64,000 nt of DNA, from NCBI GenBank assembly GCA_022823725.1, contig JAJEHL010000017.1:62001-126000 (forward strand), written 5' to 3'. Positions within the stretch are counted from its first letter, which is position 1, and each line of letters begins with the position of its first letter. Origin of the DNA: Candidatus Latescibacterota bacterium. Its GTDB lineage: Bacteria; Latescibacterota; UBA2968. A model generated the notes under the pieces. That model did no database searches and had not been told where the DNA came from. It was given only the letters and a program-made list of their open reading frames with translations. A program made the position numbers and the translations under genes. Shown here piece after piece: positions 8,301 through 17,029 of this stretch.

Positions 8301-9080
8301 ATGAGCACAGTCACCGAACAACATATCCAACAGTATCGAGAAGAAGGATACTGCCATGTGGAAGGATTGATCCCCGCCGAACTCATGGCAGACGCCTGGG
8401 CGCGAGTAAAGGAAATAGTAGATCATCCGCCAGATTGGAAACAAGGCAGATTTCAAGTTCTCAACCCCGAAATATATCGCGCCATATCAGGCGATCCAGT
8501 ACCCAAGGGTATTCAACGGCCGGGCCTGGAAGAAGAGGTATTTGCTAAGGTCGCAGAACACAGCAATATGGCAAACGCAATGGCGGGAGTTTTGGGCGGC
8601 GATGTGGAACTCTTCACAGATCAGATAGGGGTTAAACACGGCTGGATTGACACTGAGCAGGGTGGGTGCAGTTATTTTCACCAGGATTCGTGGTACTGGA
8701 AAATCGATCCGGAATTGGGGTGCAACTGCTGGATCCCGATGCAAGAAGTCGGAAAAAACGCCATCGCATTATCGGTCATGCCGCGCAGCCATATCGGCTG
8801 GAAACTCGTACCACACGAATCTTATTACGACGACCCGCCGATGTTCAGAAAATCCCAGATGAATGGCGACGAAACCCATGAACCTTTTAAGCGCCACCGC
8901 ATCCCGCTAAATCAGATCGATTACACCGATGAAGTCCTGGTCGAAATGAAACCGGGCGACGGCCTCTTCTTCACAAATTACACCTGGCATCGCAGCGAGC
9001 CAAATCGCACGGGTAACTCAATGGCATTTTACGCGATTGCATATCAGTTGAAAGACCCCAGATTTATTGTTAGCAGTTAG
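8301..9080 (+). CDS. Phytanoyl-CoA dioxygenase (PhyH) family oxygenase, second copy
   Basis: A 259-residue Fe(II)/2-oxoglutarate oxygenase. The metal ligands are H127-x-D129 in YFHQDSWYW and H230 in YTWHRSEPN, with Arg in EPNRTGN likely binding 2-oxoglutarate. It is only distantly similar to the preceding PhyH protein, so the pair is not a recent duplication and probably acts on different steps. ATG at 8301 lies 11 bp after the previous stop, with AAAGGG as ribosome-binding site. The CNCWIPMQEVGKNA segment is typical for PhyH homologues of planctomycete-like bacteria. Confidence 0.85.
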   Translation: MSTVTEQHIQQYREEGYCHVEGLIPAELMADAWARVKEIVDHPPDWKQGRFQVLNPEIYRAISGDPVPKGIQRPGLEEEVFAKVAEHSNMANAMAGVLGGDVELFTDQIGVKHGWIDTEQGGCSYFHQDSWYWKIDPELGCNCWIPMQEVGKNAIALSVMPRSHIGWKLVPHESYYDDPPMFRKSQMNGDETHEPFKRHRIPLNQIDYTDEVLVEMKPGDGLFFTNYTWHRSEPNRTGNSMAFYAIAYQLKDPRFIVSS

Positions 9081-9097
9081 ATATGAAAGGAAAAAAC

Positions 9098-9982
9098 ATG
9101 GCGCGTGTTGGGCTAATCGGTGTCGGAGATATGGGCAGTGGGATGGCTGCGAACATCTTGAAAAACGGCCATGAGCTTGTCGTTTATGATTTGCGCTCCG
9201 AACAATTGGAACCATTTGTCGAACAGGGAGCTTATGCGGCCAAAAACATAGGCGAAGTAGGCGGGCACGCAGACTTTGTGTTCGTCATGGTCATGAACGG
9301 CGATCAGATTAAGGCGATCTTAAACGACGGCTTGTTAGACAGCCTGAAACCGGGATCGACATTTATCTGCACAGCAACCATCTTGCGGTCGGAATTAGTC
9401 GAAATCGCGCAATCCTTAAAAGAGAGAGAGATTCGCGTCATAGACGCCCCGGTAAGCGGTGGCGCACCTGGCGCAGCGGCTGGCACACTGACAATGATGG
9501 TAGCGGCACAGCGGGATGTTTTTGAGGAATCGGCAGAAGTTCTCAACGCAGTCGGAGAAAACATCTTCCATGTCGGCGAAGAGATCGGAGCCGGACAAAC
9601 CGTGAAAGCGTGCCTGGCCGTCTTGACGGGCGTCACCTATGCGGGCATCTTCGAAACCCTATCACTGGGCGTAAAAGCCGGCGTAAAACCCGAGACCCTG
9701 TACGAAGTCATCAACACGAGTGTGGTCGGCAGCTTTTTATTTCGGGACACAACGCAAAACATCATGGAACGAAATTTTGCGGGCCAAAGCCGCATTGGCA
9801 CAATGTACAAAGACCTCGGAATCGCAAAAACACTGGGACGCGAATGTGGTGTCCCCCTGTTCACACTCTCAGCGGCGGCAGAGTGGTTTCAGGCGGGCAT
9901 CAGCGTAAACCCCGAAGAAGCGAACTGGGCCATCATCAAAATTTTTGAAAACATGCTGGACATTGAAGTAAAAAAGCGGTGA
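9098..9982 (+). CDS. 3-hydroxyisobutyrate dehydrogenase-like NAD(P)-dependent oxidoreductase
   Basis: A 294-residue beta-hydroxyacid dehydrogenase (HIBADH/tartronate semialdehyde reductase/L-threonate dehydrogenase superfamily). The Rossmann motif is GLIGVGDMGSGMA at residues 5-17. The substrate loop DAPVSGGAPGAAAGTL and the catalytic Lys in GQTVKACLAVL are present; the usual KLxNN is altered to KACLA, so substrate preference may differ from the classical enzymes. Start placed at ATG 9098 because GAAAGGA (9085-9091) is well spaced; an ATG at 9083 is less likely. It sits between an oxygenase and a sugar isomerase, as in pathways where 2- or 3-keto acids from sugars are processed. Confidence 0.82.
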   Translation: MARVGLIGVGDMGSGMAANILKNGHELVVYDLRSEQLEPFVEQGAYAAKNIGEVGGHADFVFVMVMNGDQIKAILNDGLLDSLKPGSTFICTATILRSELVEIAQSLKEREIRVIDAPVSGGAPGAAAGTLTMMVAAQRDVFEESAEVLNAVGENIFHVGEEIGAGQTVKACLAVLTGVTYAGIFETLSLGVKAGVKPETLYEVINTSVVGSFLFRDTTQNIMERNFAGQSRIGTMYKDLGIAKTLGRECGVPLFTLSAAAEWFQAGISVNPEEANWAIIKIFENMLDIEVKKR

Positions 9983-10000
9983 GGCGTAAGGAGCATACTT

Positions 10001-10861
10001 TTGAAACTCGGTGTAATTACAGATGGAATCAGCAGGGATTTTGAACACGCGTTGAATGTCATGGCGGAATACGGACTGAAATATCCAGAACTTCAGTTTG
10101 TATGGGATCGGGAAGTAGGAGACCACGACGCCGAGCAAGTGGCGCGCATAAAGACACTACTGAATCAGCACGCCATGGAAGTCTCATGCATCTCGCGACA
10201 CATTTTTGGCGGCTTGCCCGTATTGCAGACCGAAGCGGGAGATGCCGCATTTGAAGATCACGTATCGGGATTGCGGCGGTGCATCTCCCTTGCAAAAAAC
10301 CTCGGAACAAATATTGTCAGAATTATGAGTTGCAAAAAAGAAATGATACTATTTGGGTACAATGGCGCAGAAGACTGGATTGTAACGGCTGGTGCGTGGG
10401 ATAAACTGGTAAAACTCATGGCCGTACCCGTTCAAATAGCCGAAGAAGAAGGCATAACACTCGTGGTTGAAACGGGTAATAATGCCATGATCACATCGGG
10501 ATATCTGGCGCGAAAGTTGATCGACGAACTGGGTAGCTCCCATCTCAAACTGCTATGGGATATACCCAACACAATGTACTGTACGGATGTCCCCTATCCC
10601 GATGCCTACAATGAAATTCGAGATTATATCGGCCATATTCACATCAAAGACGCAAAAGCCGATATAGCGCGTGCCACCGTTGGATTCTATCCCCTGGGCG
10701 AAGGCGATGTGGGACCATATCTGGAACCCATTGCAAACGCGCTCAAACGCGATGGGTATGCAGGCGCAATCTCTTACGAAAGCGTCTATCGTCCCAAAAG
10801 CGGCACTTATGAAGACGGATTCAGAGCGAGCGTTGCAAAATTTTTGGAAATTTTCAGTTGA
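10001..10861 (+). CDS. Sugar phosphate isomerase/epimerase (xylose isomerase-like TIM barrel)
   Basis: A 286-residue AP-endonuclease-2-like TIM barrel, expected to isomerise or epimerise a keto-sugar or inositol derivative using a divalent metal. Likely metal ligands lie in LVVETGNNA (Glu), LLWDIPNTM (Asp), GHIHIKDAKAD (His/Asp) and AISYESVY (Glu). Start is TTG at 10001, supported by TAAGGAG (9987-9993) 7 nt upstream and a natural N terminus MKLGVITDG. 18 bp follow the dehydrogenase gene. It overlaps no neighbour; the next gene begins 11 bp downstream. Confidence 0.83.
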   Translation: MKLGVITDGISRDFEHALNVMAEYGLKYPELQFVWDREVGDHDAEQVARIKTLLNQHAMEVSCISRHIFGGLPVLQTEAGDAAFEDHVSGLRRCISLAKNLGTNIVRIMSCKKEMILFGYNGAEDWIVTAGAWDKLVKLMAVPVQIAEEEGITLVVETGNNAMITSGYLARKLIDELGSSHLKLLWDIPNTMYCTDVPYPDAYNEIRDYIGHIHIKDAKADIARATVGFYPLGEGDVGPYLEPIANALKRDGYAGAISYESVYRPKSGTYEDGFRASVAKFLEIFS

Positions 10862-10872
10862 GGAGGACCTCC

Positions 10873-12315
10873 ATGGCTGATCCAATGCGGTTATTGACCG
10901 ATGAAGAGGTACAGCGGTTTATCGTGGATGGATGCATGACAGTTCACGCGGATTATCCGCCTTCTTTCCACGCGAATATCCACGATCAAATTGAGACAGT
11001 CTTTGAAAAAGAAGGCAACCCCGGCAATAACATCTTACCCCGGCTACCACAGATTGGACAGGTATTTGAACACCCCAACGTAAAAGGGGCACTGACCAGC
11101 TTACTGGGACCGGGATACATCTTGAACCCCCATCGACATTGCCACCTGAATCCCCCAGGCCGAAACGGACAGCGATGGCATAAAGACTGTTATGTATATG
11201 ACCACAATCTGCGGCATCCAAAATTCTACTGGGTGCTCGCCTTTTATTTTCCCCAGGACACGACTGAAGACATGGGACCTTCGGGCGTATTACCCGGCAT
11301 GCAAATATACAAAACCATCAGCGATGTAAATCCCGTACAAACGAAAGAAAAAGCGCGGGCATTTTGCGGACCTGCGGGCACAGTAGCCCTTATACACTTC
11401 GACTCCTGGCACCGCGCAACAGAGAACACCAGCGATAAAAAACGGTACATGCTAAAATTCCAATTTGCGCGCACACAAGAACCGCAAAAACCCACCTGGG
11501 ATCACCAGAGCCGTGCGTGGTCTCCGGGCATTGAAGATCGGCATCCAGCCATATCACAAGACGTGTGGAATTGGATGTGCGGAAACGCCCAAAAAGAACG
11601 CGACCCGCAACAGGGGAATCTGAAAAATTTGATTCGCGTCCTGAAGAATGGATCGGAATATGAACGACTGGACGCGGCGTATAAACTCGCTGAATTTGGC
11701 GCGGAAGCAGTACCTGAACTCATCGCCGCAATGCGAGAGGAAACACTCGCGGCAATTGATGAAACAGAAGCCAAAACACCGGACAATGCCCATGGAACGA
11801 ATCCCACGAGCGGATGCGCGGCTCTATCCCTCGCAACCATAGGAAAACCCGCAGTCTCCGCCCTCACTGAAACATTATCAGACAACCACTGGTGGGTGCG
11901 AGCGGTTGCTGCCAATGTATTGGGACGCATGGGATCAGACGCAGTTACATCTGCGCCCGCATTGAGAACCGCGACAAAAGACAATCACTGGTGGGTGCGC
12001 CGCAACGCAATCGAAGCACTGGGCGCAATCGGCGATTCTTCTCCAGAGCTACTCTCCGATCTGACAGAAGCACTCGGCGATGAAGACTATCGCGTGCGCC
12101 GCAACGCAGCCCTCACCCTCGCAAAATTTGGAGAATCGGGCGATATCGCAGTTGAAGCACTATCAACAATGCTCGAAGACGAAAATCGCTACAACCGCTT
12201 TTACGCGACTTATGTATTGCAGCAAATCGGCACACCTGCTGCACGAGATATATTATTCCACATCCTATTCAATTCTCGCTGGTGTCCCATCACTACAAAA
12301 GACGATATGTACTGA
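10873..12315 (+). CDS. PhyH-type Fe(II)/2-oxoglutarate oxygenase fused to C-terminal HEAT repeats
   Basis: A 480-residue two-part protein. Residues 1-230 form a PhyH oxygenase with H103-x-D105 in RWHKDC and H180 in DSWHRATEN. Residues ~250-465 are HEAT-like (PBS-lyase-type) helical repeats: LDAAYKLAEFGAEAVPEL, two near-identical DNHWWVR units at 338-343 and 370-375, and DYRVRRNAALTLAKFG. Start placed at the ATG preceded by AGGAGG (10861-10866). It is the last gene of the operon. HEAT repeats usually bind proteins or pigments, so this enzyme may act on a macromolecule or within a complex; inference. Confidence 0.83.
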   Translation: MADPMRLLTDEEVQRFIVDGCMTVHADYPPSFHANIHDQIETVFEKEGNPGNNILPRLPQIGQVFEHPNVKGALTSLLGPGYILNPHRHCHLNPPGRNGQRWHKDCYVYDHNLRHPKFYWVLAFYFPQDTTEDMGPSGVLPGMQIYKTISDVNPVQTKEKARAFCGPAGTVALIHFDSWHRATENTSDKKRYMLKFQFARTQEPQKPTWDHQSRAWSPGIEDRHPAISQDVWNWMCGNAQKERDPQQGNLKNLIRVLKNGSEYERLDAAYKLAEFGAEAVPELIAAMREETLAAIDETEAKTPDNAHGTNPTSGCAALSLATIGKPAVSALTETLSDNHWWVRAVAANVLGRMGSDAVTSAPALRTATKDNHWWVRRNAIEALGAIGDSSPELLSDLTEALGDEDYRVRRNAALTLAKFGESGDIAVEALSTMLEDENRYNRFYATYVLQQIGTPAARDILFHILFNSRWCPITTKDDMY

Positions 12316-12361
12316 TCGCTTATGCGAAAAAAAATGATGCAAAAATTTTATTTTTTATTAC

Positions 12362-12397
12362 ATTACATTAAGTAAGTAAAAACTTACTTAATGTAAT
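12362..12397. repeat. Perfect 16-bp inverted repeat (hairpin or operator) between operon and outer-membrane gene
   Basis: Arm ATTACATTAAGTAAGT (12362-12377) and arm ACTTACTTAATGTAAT (12382-12397) are perfectly complementary, separated by AAAA. No T-run follows on the plus strand, so a standard intrinsic terminator is doubtful. It lies 47 bp after the PhyH-HEAT gene and about 50 bp before the next start, so it may act as an mRNA-end stabiliser, a terminator or an operator. Confidence 0.7.
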
Positions 12398-12445
12398 TCC
12401 ATCGGGGTTGGGACTGACTACTGAACACTATCCAGGAGCAAAAAT

Positions 12446-14932
12446 ATGATCAGAGCGTGCTTGCTTGGGCTTTTCTGTATAGCGATTTGCGCGCGGTCGG
12501 CTGAAAGTGAAGACACAGCCGGCATAGTCAAAGACCTGACGGGCGATCTCGCTTATGTATCCGGACTCAACGGAGCGGCATCCCTGGGAAGCCAGTTACA
12601 GATGGATAATGGGTCAACGCTTCAAGTCATTAAAAAGCTCGACGACGACGTCCTCGTCGCTCGCGTAGTCGAAGAAAACGGATCGCCAGTAAAGGTATCG
12701 GATCGCATTCGCGTTGTCACCACACAGACTTCTGGCGATGCGCCCCGTGCGGTTTACGCCACCCGCGTGGATCAAGGTCCCAATATGGACGGACGTTTGG
12801 ACGACCCTGCGTGGCAAAATGCAAAACCCATTGAGGGATTTGTACAGCGCGATCCGGGCTACTGGGTGCCGAGTACCGAACGCACAACAGCCCGTATTGT
12901 TTACGACCGGACAAAAATTTACTTCGGATTTGAATGTTTTGATTCTGAGCCACAAAAAATCGTGGCAAATAACATGCGACGCGATTCCGAAGTGTGGGGC
13001 GATGACAATGTGCAAATTCTTCTGGATACTTATAACGACCGCCAAACCGGCGCATTCTTCTTCGTCAACTCCCTGGGTGCAAAACGGGACTTGATCCTAT
13101 CGCGGGAAGGCCGCACCTACAACGATGATTGGGATTGTATTTGGGAAGCCAAAGGACACCGGCACGACAAAGGATGGTCGGTTGAGGTGGCGATTCCATT
13201 CGATCAACTGCGATTTAAGGATGAAGAAGATGCGGTATGGGGTATCAACCTCGCTCGCTTTATCGCCCGCAAAACCGAATCGACAGCATTGATGATAGGG
13301 CAAAGATCAACATCTCCAACGCAGCGCTATCGCACGACAGACCTCGCAGAACTCAGGGGACTAAAATCCTTGAGAACTCGCCGTGTATTTCAGATCAAAC
13401 CTTATATATTGCCCGGCGCGCTGAAAGATTTGCAGGCAGAAGATCCATCTGCACAAAGTACTTTTGAATCCGGTGTAGATGTGCGATATGGCCTCACACC
13501 CAATATGGTGCTGGATCTGTCTTATAATACAGATTTTGCTCAGGTTGAAGGTGATCAAGAGGAAGTGAACCTGACGCAATTCTCGCAATTCTTTCCCGAA
13601 AAGCGAGAATTTTTTTTGGAGGGATCCAGTCTCTTTGATTTTGGCGAAGCCGCCACGAGACGCGGAGGAGATAGCCGCCCCCCCACGATCTTGTTCTACA
13701 GCCGCCGAATCGGCCTGGAATCGGGGGAACCTGTACCCATCCTTTTGGGCAGCAAACTGGCGGGCAAAGCTGGCAAAACGAGTATTGGCGCATTGAATGT
13801 ATTGACGGATTCCAAAACGCTTCAGGACGATACATTTGTTCAACGCAGCAATTTCTCGGTCTTGCGCCTGAAACACGATGTGATCGCGCGGTCAAATATC
13901 GGTGCGATTGTTGTGAACAAACAAACCCCTGTTCCGGGTGCGGGTTGGGACCAGTACAACCGCGCTGCCGGGCTTGATTTCAGTTACTCGCCATCCAATG
14001 CCCTCAATTTTCAGGGATTTTACGCAAAAACCTGGGATTCTGCTGAAGACGCACAGACAGGATCTGCGGGATTTTTGCAAGCTACCTATTCGGGGGGTGT
14101 TTATTCCAGCACGCTAAAATACGTCGATATTGGAGAGCATTTTCTACCCAAAGCCGGATTTGTCAACCGCCGCGCAGGACTGCAAAGACTCAGGCGATAC
14201 GAAGCACAATTCAGGGCGCGAATACCCGCCAACACGAACCTCATTCGCTATATTTCCACGGGACCGAGGTTTCGCCTCTTTGCAGATCCCAGTGACCCAA
14301 TAAATAAAGTCAAATTCTGGGACTTGCAGTGGTCCACTTACACGCGATTCAATACCGGAGACTGGTACCGAGTCGAATTTATGAGAACGCACGACGTGGT
14401 CGAGCGCACGTTCAAACCATCGAAAAAACGACCAGATATAATTATCCCACACGGCACATACAATTTTACAAAATTCGGAACCGGCCCCTTTCCGAGCCGC
14501 TCGCGGAAAGTCCGTCCCGAGTTCGACATTGAGATCGGCAACTATTACACGGGGAGGCGATATAAACTTTCACTCGAAAATACCTTCATGCCTTCTGGAA
14601 AACTTTCGATTGAGACCGACTACGAAGTCAACTGGCTGCGCCTGCCCCAGGGCAACTTCAATATTCAGGTATTGAGCAACCGCTTGATCTATTCATTTTC
14701 CACAGACTTTTATGTCAAACTATTCGCCCAGTGGAATAATGATCGCGAACAGGCCAGTGTAAACGTATTGCTGAATTACCGCTTCCGTCCCGGCAGTGAT
14801 ATTTACTTTGTATATGATCAGGGATTTGACGTGACTTACGATCACAACCTGGATGACCGGGATGTCTTGCGAGAATGGAACGAAAGAAACCGGGCCGTTC
14901 TCATAAAAGTCTCATACATGCTGGGAATGTAA
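12446..14932 (+). CDS. DUF5916 outer-membrane protein with CBM9-like N-terminal domain
   Basis: An 828-residue exported protein. A signal peptide covers about residues 1-19 (MIRACLLGLFCIAICARS). A short ~75-residue region (GIVKDLTGDLAYVSG...) precedes a carbohydrate-binding family 9-like domain at about 95-285 (DGRLDDPAWQNA, WGDDNVQILLDTYND, WSVEVAIPFDQLRF). From ~310 onward comes the DUF5916 beta-barrel region, recognised by YNTDFAQVEGDQEEVNLTQF and FPEKREFFLEGSSLFDF, and it ends in many aromatic/alternating strands. The family is found in outer membranes of environmental Gram-negatives; its function is unknown, with carbohydrate binding assumed from the CBM9 part. ATG preceded by AGGAGC. 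It stands alone between an inverted repeat and a bidirectional terminator. Confidence 0.85.
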   Translation: MIRACLLGLFCIAICARSAESEDTAGIVKDLTGDLAYVSGLNGAASLGSQLQMDNGSTLQVIKKLDDDVLVARVVEENGSPVKVSDRIRVVTTQTSGDAPRAVYATRVDQGPNMDGRLDDPAWQNAKPIEGFVQRDPGYWVPSTERTTARIVYDRTKIYFGFECFDSEPQKIVANNMRRDSEVWGDDNVQILLDTYNDRQTGAFFFVNSLGAKRDLILSREGRTYNDDWDCIWEAKGHRHDKGWSVEVAIPFDQLRFKDEEDAVWGINLARFIARKTESTALMIGQRSTSPTQRYRTTDLAELRGLKSLRTRRVFQIKPYILPGALKDLQAEDPSAQSTFESGVDVRYGLTPNMVLDLSYNTDFAQVEGDQEEVNLTQFSQFFPEKREFFLEGSSLFDFGEAATRRGGDSRPPTILFYSRRIGLESGEPVPILLGSKLAGKAGKTSIGALNVLTDSKTLQDDTFVQRSNFSVLRLKHDVIARSNIGAIVVNKQTPVPGAGWDQYNRAAGLDFSYSPSNALNFQGFYAKTWDSAEDAQTGSAGFLQATYSGGVYSSTLKYVDIGEHFLPKAGFVNRRAGLQRLRRYEAQFRARIPANTNLIRYISTGPRFRLFADPSDPINKVKFWDLQWSTYTRFNTGDWYRVEFMRTHDVVERTFKPSKKRPDIIIPHGTYNFTKFGTGPFPSRSRKVRPEFDIEIGNYYTGRRYKLSLENTFMPSGKLSIETDYEVNWLRLPQGNFNIQVLSNRLIYSFSTDFYVKLFAQWNNDREQASVNVLLNYRFRPGSDIYFVYDQGFDVTYDHNLDDRDVLREWNERNRAVLIKVSYMLGM

Positions 14933-14954
14933 TCCATCTCCCACAGTTACAAAC

Positions 14955-14989
14955 AAAAAAGACCGGACAAAGCGTCCGGTCTTTTTTTT
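14955..14989. terminator. Bidirectional intrinsic terminator
   Basis: Stem GACCGGAC (14961-14968)/GTCCGGTC (14974-14981) with loop AAAGC is flanked by AAAAAA on the left and TTTTTTTT on the right, so it works in both directions. It separates the DUF5916 gene from the convergent SDR gene, whose stop codon (14988-14990) lies inside the T-run side. Confidence 0.9.
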
Positions 14990-15740
14990 ACCCACGGCCG
15001 ATATAAGGCATCTTAGTCGCCATAATCGTCATAAACTGAACATTTGCATCTAACGGAAGGCTCGCCATATTGAGCACCGCTTGTGCAACGCCCTTAACAT
15101 CCATCGTGGGTTCTATTAGAGTAGAACCATTGGCTTGCGGAACGCCGTTTTTCATGCGCTCCGTCATATCGGTCGCTGCATTGCCAATATCGATTTGTCC
15201 ACACGCGATATCGTACTTGCGCCCATCGAGCGAAGCGGATTTGGTCAGACCCGACACTGCGTGTTTGGTCGCCGTATAAGGCGCGGAATTTGGACGGGGA
15301 ACATGCGCTGAAATCGACCCATTATTGATGATCCTCCCGCCCCGAGGCGTCTGATCTTTCATAATTTTAAACGCCTCTTGAATACACAGAAAGACACCCG
15401 TTAAATTGGTATTGACGACCGTTTGCCATTGCTCAAAAGTCAAATCCTCGAGATTGACGCCGGGCGCGCCCACGCCCGCATTGTTGAAAACCACATCCAG
15501 GCGTCCAAATTTCTCTTTTGTCCGTGCAAAAAGATTTCCCACAGATGCTGGATCGCCAACATCTGTCGGCACAACAAGCGTCTTTGAATCATCTACACCC
15601 GCTTCACTCACCGCGGCATTCAAAGTTTCTTCGCGTCGTCCTGCCAGAGTCACAGAATATCCCGCATCCAAAAAGGCAAGCGTGGTGTGTTTTCCAATCC
15701 CGCTGCCCGCGCCAGTGACAATTGCAACTTTGCTACTCAT
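14988..15740 (-). CDS. Short-chain dehydrogenase/reductase (SDR)
   Basis: A 250-residue classical SDR oxidoreductase. It shows [10 protein letters not shown] near residue 10, NNAGVG, NGSISAH with the active-site Ser, and [10 protein letters not shown] with the catalytic Tyr and Lys. An NADP preference is suggested by GRREETL after strand 2. Start set at the ATG at 15740 with AGGAGA upstream (15748-15753 on the plus strand); a longer in-frame N terminus has no support. It stands alone. The substrate is unknown; a 3-oxoacyl or sugar alcohol dehydrogenase role would both fit. Confidence 0.85.
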   Translation of the reverse strand: MSSKVAIVTGAGSGIGKHTTLAFLDAGYSVTLAGRREETLNAAVSEAGVDDSKTLVVPTDVGDPASVGNLFARTKEKFGRLDVVFNNAGVGAPGVNLEDLTFEQWQTVVNTNLTGVFLCIQEAFKIMKDQTPRGGRIINNGSISAHVPRPNSAPYTATKHAVSGLTKSASLDGRKYDIACGQIDIGNAATDMTERMKNGVPQANGSTLIEPTMDVKGVAQAVLNMASLPLDANVQFMTIMATKMPYIGRG

Positions 15741-15954
15741 AGTCAAATCTCCTGATGGGTTGTGGTTTATATCTAACGCATGATAACACGCAAAACGCAT
15801 AAGTCAAAAAATTTATGTACAGCCAAATACACAGGTACGAGTTCCTTCTCCCGCTTCACAATACATCCGCATTTTTTGGTTCTTGTTTGTCCAGGCAAGA
15901 CGCATTATCTTGTCGCCCTACCTTATTTTTCTTAATCAATAGAAAGGACGAATA
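15741..15954. other. 214-bp divergent intergenic region
   Basis: The region separates the start of the SDR gene (minus) from the next operon (plus) and must hold both promoters. On the minus strand a weak TTGCGT-16 bp-TATAAA (15793-15766) could serve the SDR gene. I see no convincing plus-strand promoter, small gene or RNA structure. Confidence 0.4.
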
Positions 15955-17010
15955 ATGGCGATTTTGTTTGCTCGGTCGCAAAATTTGGAACGATCGTGGC
16001 CATTTGTGCCAGAGGCACTGATGGCGCGGCTAAATGAAATAGATGAAGTGCGCGTAGTACAGGTGGAACGCGGCGTACCGCTTGGTGAATTGACGAATTT
16101 ATCGCATATATCCGCCATCGCGCTATTCGGCGGACAGTTGACAGAAACGTGTTTGGCACGCGCACCCGAATTAAAAGCCGTGGGAGGCGTGCTGGATAAT
16201 TGGGGCCATCGCTCTCTTCCGGTCGATGGCATGTTTGAACGCGATATCCCCATCATTGACGGCACGCGCGCGTGGGCGGCATCTGTCGCAGAAATCACAC
16301 TCGCCCTGACATTAAACGCCCTGCGCATGATACCACAGTGGCACAAACGCATGGCATCGGGGGAACGCCTGTGGAATTTTGAATACGCGCAATTTTGCGA
16401 CAACCCAGATTTTGTCAACGGCACACTGGGAACCAAAACCGTCGGCGTCATGGGACTGGGACAAATCGGCGGGAGGATGGCGATGTGGTCCAATGCGCTC
16501 GGCGCGCGCGTACTGGGCTACGACCCATTTATTCCCAAATCGCAGTTGGATGAACTCGGCGTAGAAGGCGTGGAAATGGACACCCTCGTAGATGAATGCG
16601 AGATAGTCGTCGTCACCATACCGCCAACGCCTTCAGCCAAAAAAATCCTATCGCGAGAACGCATCTATCGGTTGCGCAAGGGCAGTCTGGTCGTAATCAC
16701 CACCCGCGCACATGCCGTCGATATGGACGCATTGCGGGAACGCATCATCGCCAACGAACTCGCCGGTGCATTTGACGTATATGACAACGAGCCGGTGCCA
16801 ACAGACGATCTATTGCGCAATCGGAACAATGTGGTACACACCCCACACATTGCCGGACGCACGCGAGATGCGAACTTACAGGTCGCCGAAGTAATCGGCG
16901 ATGATTTCGAGCGAATCTTAAATGGCGAAGCACCCCAGGCTCGGCTCTCCAAAGAAGCGATAGACGTACGAGGGTCGCGCACGGACTTGCCAGCGATGCA
17001 GAATCAATAA
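15955..17010 (+). CDS. D-isomer-specific 2-hydroxyacid dehydrogenase
   Basis: A 351-residue NAD-dependent dehydrogenase. The Rossmann loop GVMGLGQIGGRMA, the catalytic Arg in VITTRAHAVD, Glu in DVYDNEP and His in TPHIAGRT are present. The usual NxSRG before the catalytic Arg is replaced by ITTRAH, so it is a divergent member with an unknown acid substrate. ATG preceded by AAAGGA. It begins a four-gene operon with an isomerase (19 bp downstream), a sulfatase and an aminotransferase. Confidence 0.83.
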   Translation: MAILFARSQNLERSWPFVPEALMARLNEIDEVRVVQVERGVPLGELTNLSHISAIALFGGQLTETCLARAPELKAVGGVLDNWGHRSLPVDGMFERDIPIIDGTRAWAASVAEITLALTLNALRMIPQWHKRMASGERLWNFEYAQFCDNPDFVNGTLGTKTVGVMGLGQIGGRMAMWSNALGARVLGYDPFIPKSQLDELGVEGVEMDTLVDECEIVVVTIPPTPSAKKILSRERIYRLRKGSLVVITTRAHAVDMDALRERIIANELAGAFDVYDNEPVPTDDLLRNRNNVVHTPHIAGRTRDANLQVAEVIGDDFERILNGEAPQARLSKEAIDVRGSRTDLPAMQNQ

Positions 17011-17029
17011 ACCCCTTACAGGAGGAAAC

